Shown here piece after piece: positions 18,504 through 27,437 of a stretch of 51,788 nt of DNA. How positions within the stretch are numbered: position 1 is the stretch's first letter; each line of letters begins with the position of its first letter. This stretch comes from Acidobacteriota bacterium (GTDB lineage Bacteria > Acidobacteriota > Terriglobia > Terriglobales > Acidobacteriaceae). Where the stretch lies: assembly GCA_003010405.1 (NCBI GenBank), contig PJLO01000017.1, positions 1-51,788 on the forward strand, in the 5' to 3' direction. The position numbers and the translations under genes were made by a program. The notes beneath the pieces are model-generated. The model had not been told where the DNA came from and did not search any database. It saw only the letters and a list, made by a program, of their open reading frames with translations.

Positions 18504-19601
18504 TTGAAGATCACACTCTTCGGTCTGACTCTGTCGTCATCCTGGGGCAACGGTCATGCCACTCCTTATCGTGCAATTCTCCGTGCGCTGCATCGTCTCC
18601 GGCATCGCTCAACGTTTTATGAGCGCGATGTTCCCTACTACGCCCGGCATCGTGACCTCGTTCGATGCAACTACTGCGAGCTTAAGCTCTACTCCGCTTG
18701 GGAGGACATCCGAGAGCAGGCGCTCGCCGAAGCTGCCGAGTCCGACGTTGTAATCACAGCGAGCTACGTCCCCGAAGGTGCAGTCATAGCCGATGAGTTG
18801 CTGTCACTCGACGGTCCTTTGCGCGTTTACTACGATCTGGATACGCCGGTCACCTTGAATCAGCTGATCGAAGGCGATCTCGACTATGTGCGCGCCGGGC
18901 AGCTCTCACAGTTTGACCTGGTGCTCTCCTGGACAGGCGGCGAGGCGCTGCTGGCGCTGGATCGCGATTTTGGTGTAAGAATTGCGCGCCCGATTTTTGG
19001 CTGTGTGGATCCCGATATCTACTGGCCGGTACTGCCTCGTCCTGACTTGCGTTGTGAACTCAGCTATATGGGTACCTGGGCTGCGGATCGGCAGGCCAAG
19101 CTGGAGGAAATGTTCTTGCGGCCTGCATGCTTGCGCCCGGCATCGACGTTCCTGCTTGCTGGTTCGCTTTATCCACCCGAGTGGCAGTGCCCCTCAAACG
19201 TGCGGCGCTCCGAGCACATCCCACCCATGGATCATTCGGCGCTCTACTGCTCTTCCCGCCTCACACTTAACCTGACAAGGGAAACGATGGCAGCTTCGGG
19301 CTTTTGTCCCTCGGGACGTTTCTTTGAAGCCGCCGCATGCGGTGCACCGATTGTTACCGATTGGTTTCGCGGACTTGATTCGTTTTTTAAACCGGGGAAG
19401 GAACTGCTGGTTGCCAGTAGCGCCGAGGAAGTCATGCGCGCAATGGATCTGCGCGACGCAGACTTGCTCCGCATGGCCCGCCGTGCCCGCGAGCGTACGC
19501 TGGACGAGCACACCGGATATCAACGCGCACTCACGCTGCTGGCTGCCTTTGATGCGGCCCGTTCTGCCGACCAGCGCAAGTCTGAGATGGAGGCCGCATG
19601 A
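18504..19601 (+). CDS. CgeB-like glycosyltransferase
   Basis: About 365 residues. The beginning, MKITLFGLTLSSSWGNGH, and the later segment FFEAAACGAPIVTDWFRGLD followed by FFKPGKELLV match the GT-B fold proteins of the CgeB/DUF3880 group, where the C-terminal domain binds the sugar nucleotide. The frame is open upstream to 18291, but that part overlaps osmC and does not look like protein, so I start at TTG 18504; the true start is uncertain. The stop overlaps the next gene's ATG as ATGA, pointing to coupled expression with the nucleotidyltransferase. The acceptor is unknown. Confidence 0.8.
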   Translation: MKITLFGLTLSSSWGNGHATPYRAILRALHRLRHRSTFYERDVPYYARHRDLVRCNYCELKLYSAWEDIREQALAEAAESDVVITASYVPEGAVIADELLSLDGPLRVYYDLDTPVTLNQLIEGDLDYVRAGQLSQFDLVLSWTGGEALLALDRDFGVRIARPIFGCVDPDIYWPVLPRPDLRCELSYMGTWAADRQAKLEEMFLRPACLRPASTFLLAGSLYPPEWQCPSNVRRSEHIPPMDHSALYCSSRLTLNLTRETMAASGFCPSGRFFEAAACGAPIVTDWFRGLDSFFKPGKELLVASSAEEVMRAMDLRDADLLRMARRARERTLDEHTGYQRALTLLAAFDAARSADQRKSEMEAA

Positions 19602-20377
19602 TAGGCATAATTCCGGCTGCCGGAGCTGGGCTGCGAATTCAACCACTGGGGTGCAGCAAGGAGCTTTTGCCGGTTGGCTCACGTGACATTGAGGGCGTCG
19701 AGCGGCCCAAGGCCGTTTCCGAGTACCTGGTGGAGCGCATGATTGCTGCCGGCGCCCGCCGTATTTGTATGGTGATTTCGGCGGAGAAGAGCGATATTGT
19801 GCGCTACTATGCCGCGCGCGACTATGCCGCGGAGATTTTCTACGCCGTACAGCGGCGGCCACGCGGCCTGTGCGATGCGCTCTTCCGCGCCGAGAGCTTC
19901 GTGCATGCGGAAGAGCCGGTGCTGATCGGCCTTCCTGATACCATCTGGTTTCCTGAAAACGCTTTTCACGCCTCCGTGGAGCAGGGGCCGGGCGTGAACC
20001 TTGTGCTCTTTCCCGTCAAGGATCCCAGCGCTTTCGATGCCGTTATCTGCGATGACAGGGGCTACGTCGAACGCGTGGAAGTGAAGCAGCCGAACCCTGG
20101 CTCGCATTGGATCTGGGGAGCTGTTACCGCATCGGGACGGGCTTTCCATGACCTCCGCATGCTCTGGGAGTCGCGCCATCGGGAGGATGAGTATCTAGGC
20201 CATCTGCTGAACGCCTACATCGCCGCCGGAAACCCCGTGAGCGCCACTGCAAATGGCGAACACTACATGGACGTAGGCACGATTGAGGGTTATCATCGTG
20301 CGCAGGATTATCTACGGACGCGAAACCGTCAGTCAGGCGAACTCAGGTCAACCGAATTTAAATCCGGCGCAGCATGA
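19598..20377 (+). CDS. Sugar nucleotidyltransferase (RmlA/GalU-like)
   Basis: A 259-residue NTP-transferase. The N-terminus MIGIIPAAGAGLRIQPLG is the nucleotide-binding loop, followed by CSKELLPVG (the Lys-containing loop contacting the sugar phosphate) and VLIGLPDTIWF, the Asp-bearing metal-binding strand. EHYMDVGTIEGYHRAQDYL closes the catalytic domain as in glucose-1-phosphate thymidylyl/uridylyltransferases. It is shorter than most GalU. It overlaps the preceding glycosyltransferase by four bases, suggesting it provides or modifies the donor for it. Confidence 0.88.
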   Translation: MIGIIPAAGAGLRIQPLGCSKELLPVGSRDIEGVERPKAVSEYLVERMIAAGARRICMVISAEKSDIVRYYAARDYAAEIFYAVQRRPRGLCDALFRAESFVHAEEPVLIGLPDTIWFPENAFHASVEQGPGVNLVLFPVKDPSAFDAVICDDRGYVERVEVKQPNPGSHWIWGAVTASGRAFHDLRMLWESRHREDEYLGHLLNAYIAAGNPVSATANGEHYMDVGTIEGYHRAQDYLRTRNRQSGELRSTEFKSGAA

Positions 20378-20428
20378 TTCTGTGACTTGCGGTCATGCGC
20401 TCCGCATCGAGGCTTTAAGGCTACCGTT

Positions 20429-21409
20429 ATGGATAGTAACCGCCCTTCTTTGGAAACTCGTAAACTCGGAAACTCAGATCTCGAACTCACGCTGATCGGT
20501 TTTGGCGCGTGGGCAATTGGCGGCGGCAACTGGGAATATGGCTGGGGCCCGCAGGATGACCGCAAATCCGTGGAGGCGATACTACGTGCGCTTGAAGGCG
20601 GGGTGAACTGGATCGACACAGCGGCAGTTTATGGCCTGGGTCATTCAGAGGAGATTGTGGCCGATGCCCTGGCTGCAACTTCGAACAAGCCCTACATCTT
20701 CACCAAGTGTTCGATGTGTTGGGATGCAAATCGCCAAATCTATCGCAGCTTAAAGAAAGACTCTTTGCGGGAGGAGTTGGAGAGTTCGCTGCGGCGGTTG
20801 AAACTGGACGCGATCGATCTCTACCAGATTCATTGGCCCGATCCCGCGGTGGATATCGAGGAAGGATGGGAGGCTCTGGCGCGCTTCAAGGAAGAAGGGA
20901 AGGTGCGCTATATCGGTGTTTCGAACTTCAATGTGGAGCAGATGAAGCGGGCACAGAAGATTGCGCCGATTACTTCCCTGCAGCCGCCGTATTCGCTGGT
21001 GAGACCGGCGGTAGAAAAGGAAATCCTGCCCTTCTGCAAGGAGAACAACATTGGCGTAATCAACTACGCGCCAATGGCAAGCGGACTGCTCACAGGCAAG
21101 ATGACGGCCGAACGCATAGCTGGAATGCCCGAGGACGACTGGCGCCGCAGCGCTCCGCAATTCAATGAACCGCAACTTACGCGCAACCTGAAGCTGGTCG
21201 AGTTGCTGCGCGAAATTGGAAACGCACACAATGTGCAGCCGGGAGTAGTGGCAATTGCCTGGACGTTACGCAACCCCGCGATTACCGCCGCGATTGTGGG
21301 AGCACGCAGCGCTCTCCAGGTGGAGGGAATTCTTCCGGCGGCCACATTCCGGTTGAGCGATGAGGAGGCAGCGAGGATCAACGCCTTTATTACGGAAAAT
21401 CCGGCTTAA
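20429..21409 (+). CDS. Aldo/keto reductase
   Basis: A 326-residue NAD(P)H-dependent oxidoreductase with a TIM-barrel fold. The catalytic tetrad can be seen as Asp and Tyr in DTAAVYGLGHSE, Lys in IFTKCSM and His in YQIHWPDP. The cofactor-binding end is PAITAAIVGARS. Start at ATG 20429, with TAAGG eight bases upstream; an in-frame start at 20387 lacks support. It follows the nucleotidyltransferase by 51 bases on the same strand and may be co-transcribed; the substrate cannot be told from sequence. Confidence 0.92.
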   Translation: MDSNRPSLETRKLGNSDLELTLIGFGAWAIGGGNWEYGWGPQDDRKSVEAILRALEGGVNWIDTAAVYGLGHSEEIVADALAATSNKPYIFTKCSMCWDANRQIYRSLKKDSLREELESSLRRLKLDAIDLYQIHWPDPAVDIEEGWEALARFKEEGKVRYIGVSNFNVEQMKRAQKIAPITSLQPPYSLVRPAVEKEILPFCKENNIGVINYAPMASGLLTGKMTAERIAGMPEDDWRRSAPQFNEPQLTRNLKLVELLREIGNAHNVQPGVVAIAWTLRNPAITAAIVGARSALQVEGILPAATFRLSDEEAARINAFITENPA

Positions 21410-21479
21410 CTCACGATCTGCCCCATTTTGGAAAACACGGAATTAGCCCGCACGAAATCGTGCAGACTGCGTTTCTTGC

Positions 21480-22259
21480 TCAGTGCATTTTGATGAAGAG
21501 CGCGACGGCAATGGTGAAACCGACAGAGATCACGAATCGGCGCACAGCAACTCTGCCGATGCGCCGCGCGATACCGGCAGCCGCGTATCCGCCAAAGAGG
21601 GCCGCAAACATCATGGCCAGCACATACACCCAGACCACCATGTGTGAGACCGCGAACAGAATTGACGCTACGCCGTTGGTGCAGAAACCTAAAAAGCTGG
21701 TGAGCGCGCTCATCTTCAGGATGTCTTCCATTCCCATGAATGCGAGAACCGTGAGCATCATAATGCTCATGCCTGCCCCGAAGTAGCCGCCGTAAATTCC
21801 CACCATGAATTGTGCGAGAGTGGCGCAGAGGACCCAGGTAGTGCTGCGCTTGCCCTCATGGTGCGGCGTGGTCTGCAAACGGCGCTGGATGGGCGCCTGT
21901 ACGCTGAAAAGCACTGTCGCAAACAGGATCAGGAACGGCACCAGGTGATCGAAAAGCGCAGCCGGTGTGCGGCGCAGAAGCAGCGCCCCAACGAGGCCTC
22001 CGATGACGCTTGGAATCGCCAGCAGAAGGAATCGTGGATTAATCTCGCGGATTTCACGCCGAAACCCCCACATGCTTCCTAAAGAGCCGGGCCAGATGGC
22101 AACCGTACTGGTTGCATTCGCAGCTATGGATGGCAACCCGAGTGCGATCAACGACGGGAAAGTTACCAGCGTGCCTCCTCCCGCAACCGAGTTGATACCC
22201 CCGGCGAGAAAAGCAGAGATCATGGCGATCAGAACGTGGGAGAGTGAAAGCGTCTGCAT
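21480..22259 (-). CDS. TSUP-family permease (TauE/SafE)
   Basis: A 259-residue integral membrane protein with about eight hydrophobic segments. The opening segment with AGGINSVAGGGTLVTFPSLI is the hallmark of the TauE/SafE family, and the second repeat contains GIYGGYFGAGMSIMML. Members export sulfite, sulfoacetate or other organosulfur anions. No sulfur-metabolism gene is nearby except mtnA on the same strand, so the substrate is open. Confidence 0.92.
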   Translation of the reverse strand: MQTLSLSHVLIAMISAFLAGGINSVAGGGTLVTFPSLIALGLPSIAANATSTVAIWPGSLGSMWGFRREIREINPRFLLLAIPSVIGGLVGALLLRRTPAALFDHLVPFLILFATVLFSVQAPIQRRLQTTPHHEGKRSTTWVLCATLAQFMVGIYGGYFGAGMSIMMLTVLAFMGMEDILKMSALTSFLGFCTNGVASILFAVSHMVVWVYVLAMMFAALFGGYAAAGIARRIGRVAVRRFVISVGFTIAVALFIKMH

Positions 22260-22320
22260 GCTTTCTCAAGTTTAAAGCGGGAGAGGGCAGGTGGCGAACG
22301 CGGGAAAACCAGAAAAACGA

Positions 22321-22350
22321 AAAGGGGCAGCATGGAGAAGCTGCCCCTTT
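22321..22350 (-). terminator. Terminator downstream of mtnA
   Basis: AAAGGGGCAGC, eight-base loop, GCTGCCCCTTT; on the minus strand it continues TTTTCGTTTTTC. It lies 20 bases after the mtnA stop and separates it from the TSUP gene. Confidence 0.88.
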
Positions 22351-22369
22351 GGGTGATAGCGGAATGTTA

Positions 22370-23422
22370 CTAAACGGTCGCGGCCTTTGTTTGTCCCAGT
22401 TTCCGCAGTGACTCGTTGAAAGGAGCGGTGGCAACGCCGCGTTCGGTGATGATGGCTCGAATATAACGCGCTGGGGTGACGTCGAACGAGGGATTCTCGA
22501 CCAGAACCCCGGTGGGGGCAATCTGTTTTCCGCCCAGGTGAGTGACCTCGGTGGCGGCGCGCTGTTCAATAGGAATTCCGGAGCCGTCCGGCGTGTCCAG
22601 ATCGACGGTGGAGAACGGCGCGGCGATGTACACCGGAATACCGTGCTCGCGAGCGAGAATTGCGACCGAGTAGGTTCCGATCTTATTTGCGGTGTCACCG
22701 TTGGCCGCGATGCGGTCGGCCCCGACGATGACTGCCTGAATCTTGCCCTGCGCCATCATCGCGCCAGCCATGTTGTCGGAAATCAGAGTCACCGGAATGT
22801 TGTCTTTCATCAACTCCCAGGCGGTGAGGCGTGCACCCTGAAGGAAGGGCCGGGTTTCGTCTGCATAAACGTGAATCTTCTTCCCTGCTTCCACGGCTGC
22901 GCGGATGACCCCAAGCGCGGTGCCGTAGCCCGCCGTAGCCAGTGCTCCTGCATTGCAGTGCGTGAGCACTCCACCGGCTTCAGGCATCAGCGGAGCGCCG
23001 TTTGCTCCCATGGTGCGGTTGGTGGCGATGTCTTCAGCGTAAATGTTCAGCGCTTCATCGATGAGCGCCTGCTTGATCAGAGGAATGGGCCGGCCGCTGA
23101 CTTCCTCGAATCGGCGCTGCATTCGCCGGATGGCCCAGAAGAGATTCACGGCAGTGGGACGGGTTTCACCCATGAGCCGGCAGATCTGGCCAAAGCCGTT
23201 ACGAAATTCAGAGATGCAGGTCACGTCGAGGTCACGCGCGCCGAGGGCGATGCCCATGGCAGCAGCCACGCCAATGGCCGGAGCTCCGCGCACAATCATG
23301 GTGCGAATGGCATCGGCCACGTCTTCATACTTGCTGCATGTAACCCAGATTTCCTCGGTCGGCAGCTTGGTTTGGTCGATGAACAATACGCCGGAATCGG
23401 TCCACTTCAGAGTTTCAAGCAC
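22370..23422 (-). CDS. mtnA: S-methyl-5-thioribose-1-phosphate isomerase
   Basis: A 350-residue enzyme of the methionine salvage pathway, converting methylthioribose-1-phosphate to methylthioribulose-1-phosphate. [34 protein letters not shown] with Cys156, and [20 protein letters not shown] with Asp236 are the catalytic and phosphate-binding signatures. Start is GTG at 23422 with GGAAGAG just upstream. No other salvage gene (mtnB, mtnC, mtnK) is in the window. Its fold is shared with eIF2B-like proteins, but the motifs above are specific for MtnA. Confidence 0.95.
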   Translation of the reverse strand: MLETLKWTDSGVLFIDQTKLPTEEIWVTCSKYEDVADAIRTMIVRGAPAIGVAAAMGIALGARDLDVTCISEFRNGFGQICRLMGETRPTAVNLFWAIRRMQRRFEEVSGRPIPLIKQALIDEALNIYAEDIATNRTMGANGAPLMPEAGGVLTHCNAGALATAGYGTALGVIRAAVEAGKKIHVYADETRPFLQGARLTAWELMKDNIPVTLISDNMAGAMMAQGKIQAVIVGADRIAANGDTANKIGTYSVAILAREHGIPVYIAAPFSTVDLDTPDGSGIPIEQRAATEVTHLGGKQIAPTGVLVENPSFDVTPARYIRAIITERGVATAPFNESLRKLGQTKAATV

Positions 23423-23605
23423 AGGTCTCTTCCAGATTGATTTTTATTAAGTGTAAACGTTTTCGGACCACTTTGCGGAATGAAACCGCAAACTAAGAGA
23501 TTTGGCCGAGGCATCAAAAAATTAAACCCATCTGATATGGAACAGAGAAGCTGAAAGTGCTAAAACAAAGTTGACGCCGTAATGGCGTTTGTTGGGAGGA
23601 ATACG

Positions 23606-23737
23606 TTGAAAAAATCCATGATCGCTCTATTGGCCGGTGTTCTGCTGCTTAGCGCCGCACTGCCGGCATTTGCCAGAAAGCACCACCACAAGCACCATCA
23701 TCATCGCTCACATCACGCCGTGCAGACCGCGGAGTAG
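23606..23737 (+). CDS. Small secreted histidine-rich peptide
   Basis: A 43-residue peptide. The TTG start is preceded by GGGAGG seven bases upstream. Residues 1-23 form a clear signal peptide (two Lys, a hydrophobic core ALLAGVLLLSAAL, cleavage after PAFA). The mature peptide of about 20 residues has nine His in clusters (KHHHKHHHH, then SHH). An intrinsic terminator follows 28 bases later, so the gene is a complete transcription unit. A metal-binding role (Ni, Zn, Cu) in the periplasm is an inference from composition alone. Confidence 0.75.
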   Translation: MKKSMIALLAGVLLLSAALPAFARKHHHKHHHHRSHHAVQTAE

Positions 23738-23765
23738 TCGAGAACGCAAGAATCAGCTTCATTGG

Positions 23766-23797
23766 AAAAAGCCTTCCGCTACCGCGGAGGGCTTTTT
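23766..23797 (+). terminator. Terminator of the His-rich peptide gene
   Basis: AAAAAGCCTTCCGC, short loop, GCGGAGGGCTTTTT. A standard rho-independent terminator; its A-rich left arm could also serve the leftward VOC gene. Confidence 0.88.
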
Positions 23798-23810
23798 GCG
23801 TCTGCCTGCT

Positions 23811-24209
23811 TTATTCGGCTGGTTCCGGCGAAAGCTTGTGTTGCGCACGGAGGCCGCGCGCCATTTCGATGATTTGAATGCTGTAGCCGTCCGGGTCGAA
23901 GACAAGGGCCCAGCGGCCAAACGGCTCTTCACGTGGGCCTACGGCGATTTTGCCCAATCTATGGCGGATCTCGGCAACTGCCTTATCCAGGTCGTCAACG
24001 TAGATTCCTATGCTCATGCCCGTGGTGGGACTCACCTTCACCTCATCGCCTGGGGGATGAAGACCGATGATAATGTTGCCCGCATCGAGCTGACTCCAGT
24101 TGTCCTGCTGAATGAGAAGCTTGAGACCTAGCACGTCCCGGTAAAATGCGACGCTGCGCTCCATGTCGCGCACAACAATCATGACTATACCGAGTTTGCC
24201 AAACATCAT
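23811..24209 (-). CDS. VOC-superfamily (glyoxalase/dioxygenase-like) protein
   Basis: A 132-residue single-module vicinal oxygen chelate protein. The pattern of paired beta-alpha-beta-beta-beta units is visible in MIVVRDMERSVAFYRDVLGL and IGIYVDDLDKAVAEI, ending in ALVFDPDGYSIQIIE, which carries the Glu metal ligand. The first module lacks the His of glyoxalase I (position is occupied by IVVRDM). Function may be a metal-dependent isomerase, lyase or resistance protein. GAGG lies about nine bases ahead of the first ATG. Confidence 0.85.
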   Translation of the reverse strand: MMFGKLGIVMIVVRDMERSVAFYRDVLGLKLLIQQDNWSQLDAGNIIIGLHPPGDEVKVSPTTGMSIGIYVDDLDKAVAEIRHRLGKIAVGPREEPFGRWALVFDPDGYSIQIIEMARGLRAQHKLSPEPAE

Positions 24210-24305
24210 TTGTTAGGACCTCGGGGGCACGCCTACCGCTTACGCCCATTGCATGCATCGTAATCCGCCTCGACGGTAGAGGCAATGCCGCCGTCGCCGT
24301 TTCGG

Positions 24306-24923
24306 TTAGGTGCGGTGGCGAAGATGTTCCGCACGCACATCCGAGGCGGTAAAGATGGAAACGAATGGCGCTCCGTTAGCTGCTCGTTCCACGGCAGCAC
24401 GGCCCAGTGACTCTTCACGCTCCACCAGGCACATCACGCCCACAATTTCAAAACCAAATTCAATTGCAGCCTCAATGGCTTGCACCGTGGAGGCTCCGGT
24501 GGTGCAGACATCGTCGACGATGACGACGCGCGCGCCCTTTTCGCGAAAGCCCTCCACGCGCTGTCCGGTGCCGTGAGCCTTCTCCGATTTGCGAACCAGA
24601 AAGCCGTGAATCATTGGATGTGCGGAACTGACGCCGGGTTCAGTCGAGTGAAGGTGGGCTTCTTGGGCGCTGAGCAGGGCAACGGACACTACGACCGGGT
24701 CGGCCCCCATTGTAAGGCCGCCAATGGCCCGCGGATTCCAGCGGCGCCGCTCAATCTCATCGAGAAAAACGCGACCGGTCAGGCGCGCACCCTCGGCGTG
24801 CAGAGTGGTGGTGCGGCAATCGATATAGTAGTCGCTCGTGCCTCCACTGGAGAGCTTGAAATTGCCAAGGCGGAAGGACTGCTGAGAAAGGAGCGTGAGA
24901 AGTTGCTGACGCGCGTCTGACAT
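24306..24923 (-). CDS. pyrE: Orotate phosphoribosyltransferase
   Basis: About 205 residues, catalysing orotate + PRPP to OMP in pyrimidine synthesis. The PRPP-binding loop is ARVVIVDDVCTTGAST, and the substrate loop KLSSGGTSDYYIDCR matches bacterial PyrE. Length is typical. Two in-frame ATGs, at 24935 and 24923, are possible; the second has GGTGA six bases upstream. No other pyr genes are adjacent. Confidence 0.95.
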   Translation of the reverse strand: MSDARQQLLTLLSQQSFRLGNFKLSSGGTSDYYIDCRTTTLHAEGARLTGRVFLDEIERRRWNPRAIGGLTMGADPVVVSVALLSAQEAHLHSTEPGVSSAHPMIHGFLVRKSEKAHGTGQRVEGFREKGARVVIVDDVCTTGASTVQAIEAAIEFGFEIVGVMCLVEREESLGRAAVERAANGAPFVSIFTASDVRAEHLRHRT

Positions 24924-24980
24924 GGATTTCACCATAACAAGAGGCTAACGCAAGGGGCAAGCGGGAGTTGGCGCGCTGAA

Positions 24981-25766
24981 TCAATGAAAGTGCGTGAATC
25001 CCCGCGTATGGATGTACAAGCCGAGAAACAGTGTCGCGTTGTAACCGGCGTGCACCAGCGTGGAACAGGCAAGCGAGTGGTAGCGCCAGCGAATCATCGT
25101 CAGCATACCGCCGACGATGACGATAACCGCGACCTGGGTTCGCGCTCCCGCGAGTTGCTGGGAATGGACGGCTCCAAAGAGCAGGGATGTCATGACCAGC
25201 GAAAACAGCGGCCCCGCGCGGCGGGTCAGGGCCGGAAAGAGCAGTCCGCGAAACAGAACCTCCTCCACGAAAGGCGCGATGAGGACACCGAAAACGCTCA
25301 GCAGCCAGGCGTCGGAGGCCGTGCGCAGCATCTTGTCTACAGGGAGTTCGGGAGGGGACGGAAGGAAGTGCGCGCAAATTTGAACGGCCAGCGCCAGCAG
25401 CACGCCTTTTCCCAGAAAACCCGGCCAGCGCAGGGGCCATTGCCAGGAGAGCGCGCGGAGAAACCCTATACCGAAATGATGAGCAAAATAGCGCCAGAGC
25501 ACGCCAAACACAATCAGGTAAGCGGCCAACTGCGCAGACAAAATCACGCGCGGCTGGTTGACCAGATCGGCCGTGCGGAGCTGGCTGAAGGCGGGAACGT
25601 GGTGGGCAATGACTATGGCAAACGCACCGCAGAATACGAAAAGCAGCAGCAATCCCAGAAACACAAAGATTACCTCAAGCATTCCAAAGACCGGCTCCGG
25701 CTCGGGAGCCAGCGGCCAGACACGGGGCTTGAGGTATATGGGGCGTCGCTCACCACGCGTAAACAT
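24981..25766 (-). CDS. CPBP-family intramembrane metalloprotease
   Basis: About 261 residues with some seven hydrophobic segments. The catalytic motif EEVLFRG (Glu-Glu...Arg) in APFVEEVLFRGLLFPAL and the histidine in LLFGAVHSQQ are those of the Abi/CAAX-protease (Rce1-like) family. These enzymes cleave membrane peptides; bacterial ones process bacteriocins or anti-sigma factors, but the target is unknown here. The start at 25766 (MFTRGERRP) is a choice; the frame is open up to 25814 and no ribosome site decides it. Confidence 0.85.
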   Translation of the reverse strand: MFTRGERRPIYLKPRVWPLAPEPEPVFGMLEVIFVFLGLLLLFVFCGAFAIVIAHHVPAFSQLRTADLVNQPRVILSAQLAAYLIVFGVLWRYFAHHFGIGFLRALSWQWPLRWPGFLGKGVLLALAVQICAHFLPSPPELPVDKMLRTASDAWLLSVFGVLIAPFVEEVLFRGLLFPALTRRAGPLFSLVMTSLLFGAVHSQQLAGARTQVAVIVIVGGMLTMIRWRYHSLACSTLVHAGYNATLFLGLYIHTRGFTHFH

Positions 25767-25841
25767 TGGACCGATTGTACAAGAGAGCAGCTGCGGTAAA
25801 AAAATCTGGTGCAACTATGAAAAACACGAGAGCGATCTGCT

Positions 25842-26687
25842 TTATTCCTCGCAAATTTTTGTTGTCAGGCCAGCCTGGAGCGCCACCACTCGACCGTCAA
25901 AATATTTATGCAAAAGGCCGGTAGCTTCGAAACCCGTGCAGTGACATGGCGCGATTAACTCGACTCCAAAATCCCGAAGCTTCTCTGCTGTGGTCTTGAT
26001 ACGCTCTGCCGAGGCCTGAAAGAGATGCAAACCTCCGATCACGGCAACAATGCGGCGATTTCCGATCAACTCTTTCGCGTAACTCAGCGTGTTGATCAGA
26101 CCTGAATGTCCGCAGCCCGTGATCAAGACCCAGCCCCGTCGGGTTTCGATCAACAGCGACTGATCGTCAATCAGCGGATCGGGCTGAGTACAGTCTTCAT
26201 CCAGATAGAATCCGGCCGAGATATCTTCATAGGTGGTTCTTCTCGGTATCTCTCCGGTCACTAGTATTCCTGGGGCAATCTCCACAGGGCGCACGCAGTC
26301 GACAATATCGGGGGGTCTCAACTGCAGAGCCTGTTTGGATACCGCAGGAATTCCAATGTAGCGATGAGGAGGTGTCTCCTGTTGACGGTATTTAGCATTC
26401 AGTGCGGCGGGGTGGATGTAAAGCTTGCCATGAAAACCGCCTTCCAATAACGCTGCAATGCCCCCGGTATGGTCGTAGTGACCGTGGCTGATGACCAGGG
26501 CTTCGGCGCTTGCAACGTCTATTCCGAGCAAGCGCGCGTTTTGCAGAAGCGTATGCCCCTGGCCTGTATCGCAGAGAATGCGATGGTCGTCCGCTTCGAT
26601 CCAGAGTGCGAGTCCCCATTCGCCCGGGGCGTCGGAAACGCCAGCCGTGTTTTCGACAATTGCGGTAATCTTCAGTTCGTTAATCAT
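25842..26687 (-). CDS. MBL-fold metallo-hydrolase (dihydropterin-type family)
   Basis: A 281-residue metallo-beta-lactamase fold protein. The zinc motif is SHGHYDHTGG (residues about 67-76), with further ligands in TGCGHSG and GGLHLF. The C-terminal PCHCTG is characteristic of the group annotated as 7,8-dihydropterin-6-methyl-4-aminobenzene-phosphate synthase-like hydrolases. In bacteria their function is mostly unassigned, so the precise reaction should not be inferred. Start M1 at 26687. Confidence 0.87.
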   Translation of the reverse strand: MINELKITAIVENTAGVSDAPGEWGLALWIEADDHRILCDTGQGHTLLQNARLLGIDVASAEALVISHGHYDHTGGIAALLEGGFHGKLYIHPAALNAKYRQQETPPHRYIGIPAVSKQALQLRPPDIVDCVRPVEIAPGILVTGEIPRRTTYEDISAGFYLDEDCTQPDPLIDDQSLLIETRRGWVLITGCGHSGLINTLSYAKELIGNRRIVAVIGGLHLFQASAERIKTTAEKLRDFGVELIAPCHCTGFEATGLLHKYFDGRVVALQAGLTTKICEE

Positions 26688-26741
26688 GCCGATATTGTGC
26701 CCTATTGCACTGCCCCTTGTTAAATGAGTGCACGATACGAG

Positions 26742-27245
26742 TTACTTAGTAAATAAAAAAGATTCGACCTCTGCTGAGACTGCATTGTCGCACGAGAGCT
26801 CGAACTTATATCCGAAGTACCTCGAGTTGTCCAGATATCGGATCCACGAGGGTGAAAACTCGTAAAGATTACTCTGCGAAATGGCAACGCGAAACATATT
26901 GCCGAGTTTGAAACGCTCGATATATGCGGACGTAATCTCCTGGCGTGCAGACTTGGATGTTACGAGTCGAGCGACACCGCGCATTTGAACACCACGGATC
27001 TCTTTCCATCCCTGGGATGAACGATAAACGCAGGCCGAGACACGATCATTCAGCTCGAGGTGAATGCTGTGATCACTCTTCGCTGATGAGAACCAGAAGA
27101 TTCGAAGCCCATCCGAAACGTAGTAGAGAGGCGCAGCATGAGCGAAGCCGTCGCCGGAGATTGTGGCTAAAGTTACCGTGCTTTCGTTTAGCAGTAAATC
27201 CCTGATCAGATTCAGTCGCTCTTCCGTTGTCTCGTGAATAATCAT
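26742..27245 (-). CDS. Pyridoxamine 5'-phosphate oxidase-like protein
   Basis: About 167 residues with the split-barrel flavin-binding fold. TVTLATISGDGFAHAAPLYYVSDG and WFSSAKSDHSIHLELNDRVSACVY are typical of the PPOX-like group that binds FMN, F420 or haem. Not PdxH itself, which has different substrate motifs. Start taken at ATG 27245; the frame is open to 27287. Probably a small flavoenzyme or haem-handling protein. Confidence 0.8.
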   Translation of the reverse strand: MIIHETTEERLNLIRDLLLNESTVTLATISGDGFAHAAPLYYVSDGLRIFWFSSAKSDHSIHLELNDRVSACVYRSSQGWKEIRGVQMRGVARLVTSKSARQEITSAYIERFKLGNMFRVAISQSNLYEFSPSWIRYLDNSRYFGYKFELSCDNAVSAEVESFLFTK

Positions 27246-27362
27246 CACTTCTACTTTAACCTGCTTTGGTCTCACAAATCCGTGCATACAGCGTCGTCGC
27301 CTGCGCGAGCTTGCCGAACTAATTAGGTTTTGAGGACATTTCGTTGCAGGAAGGGAAATGAA

Positions 27363-27402
27363 ATGGCCGGCTGATCCCCTGATTCAGAGATTGACCGGCC
27401 AT
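27363..27402 (-). terminator. Hairpin downstream of the surface-protein gene
   Basis: ATGGCCGG / CCGGCCAT arms around a 24-base inner segment that itself pairs partly (CTGA..TCAG). Followed on the minus strand by TTTCATTT. A plausible but imperfect terminator. Confidence 0.5.
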
Positions 27403-27437
27403 GCGATAACAAAGGGTTAACAGATCCTCGATGTTCT

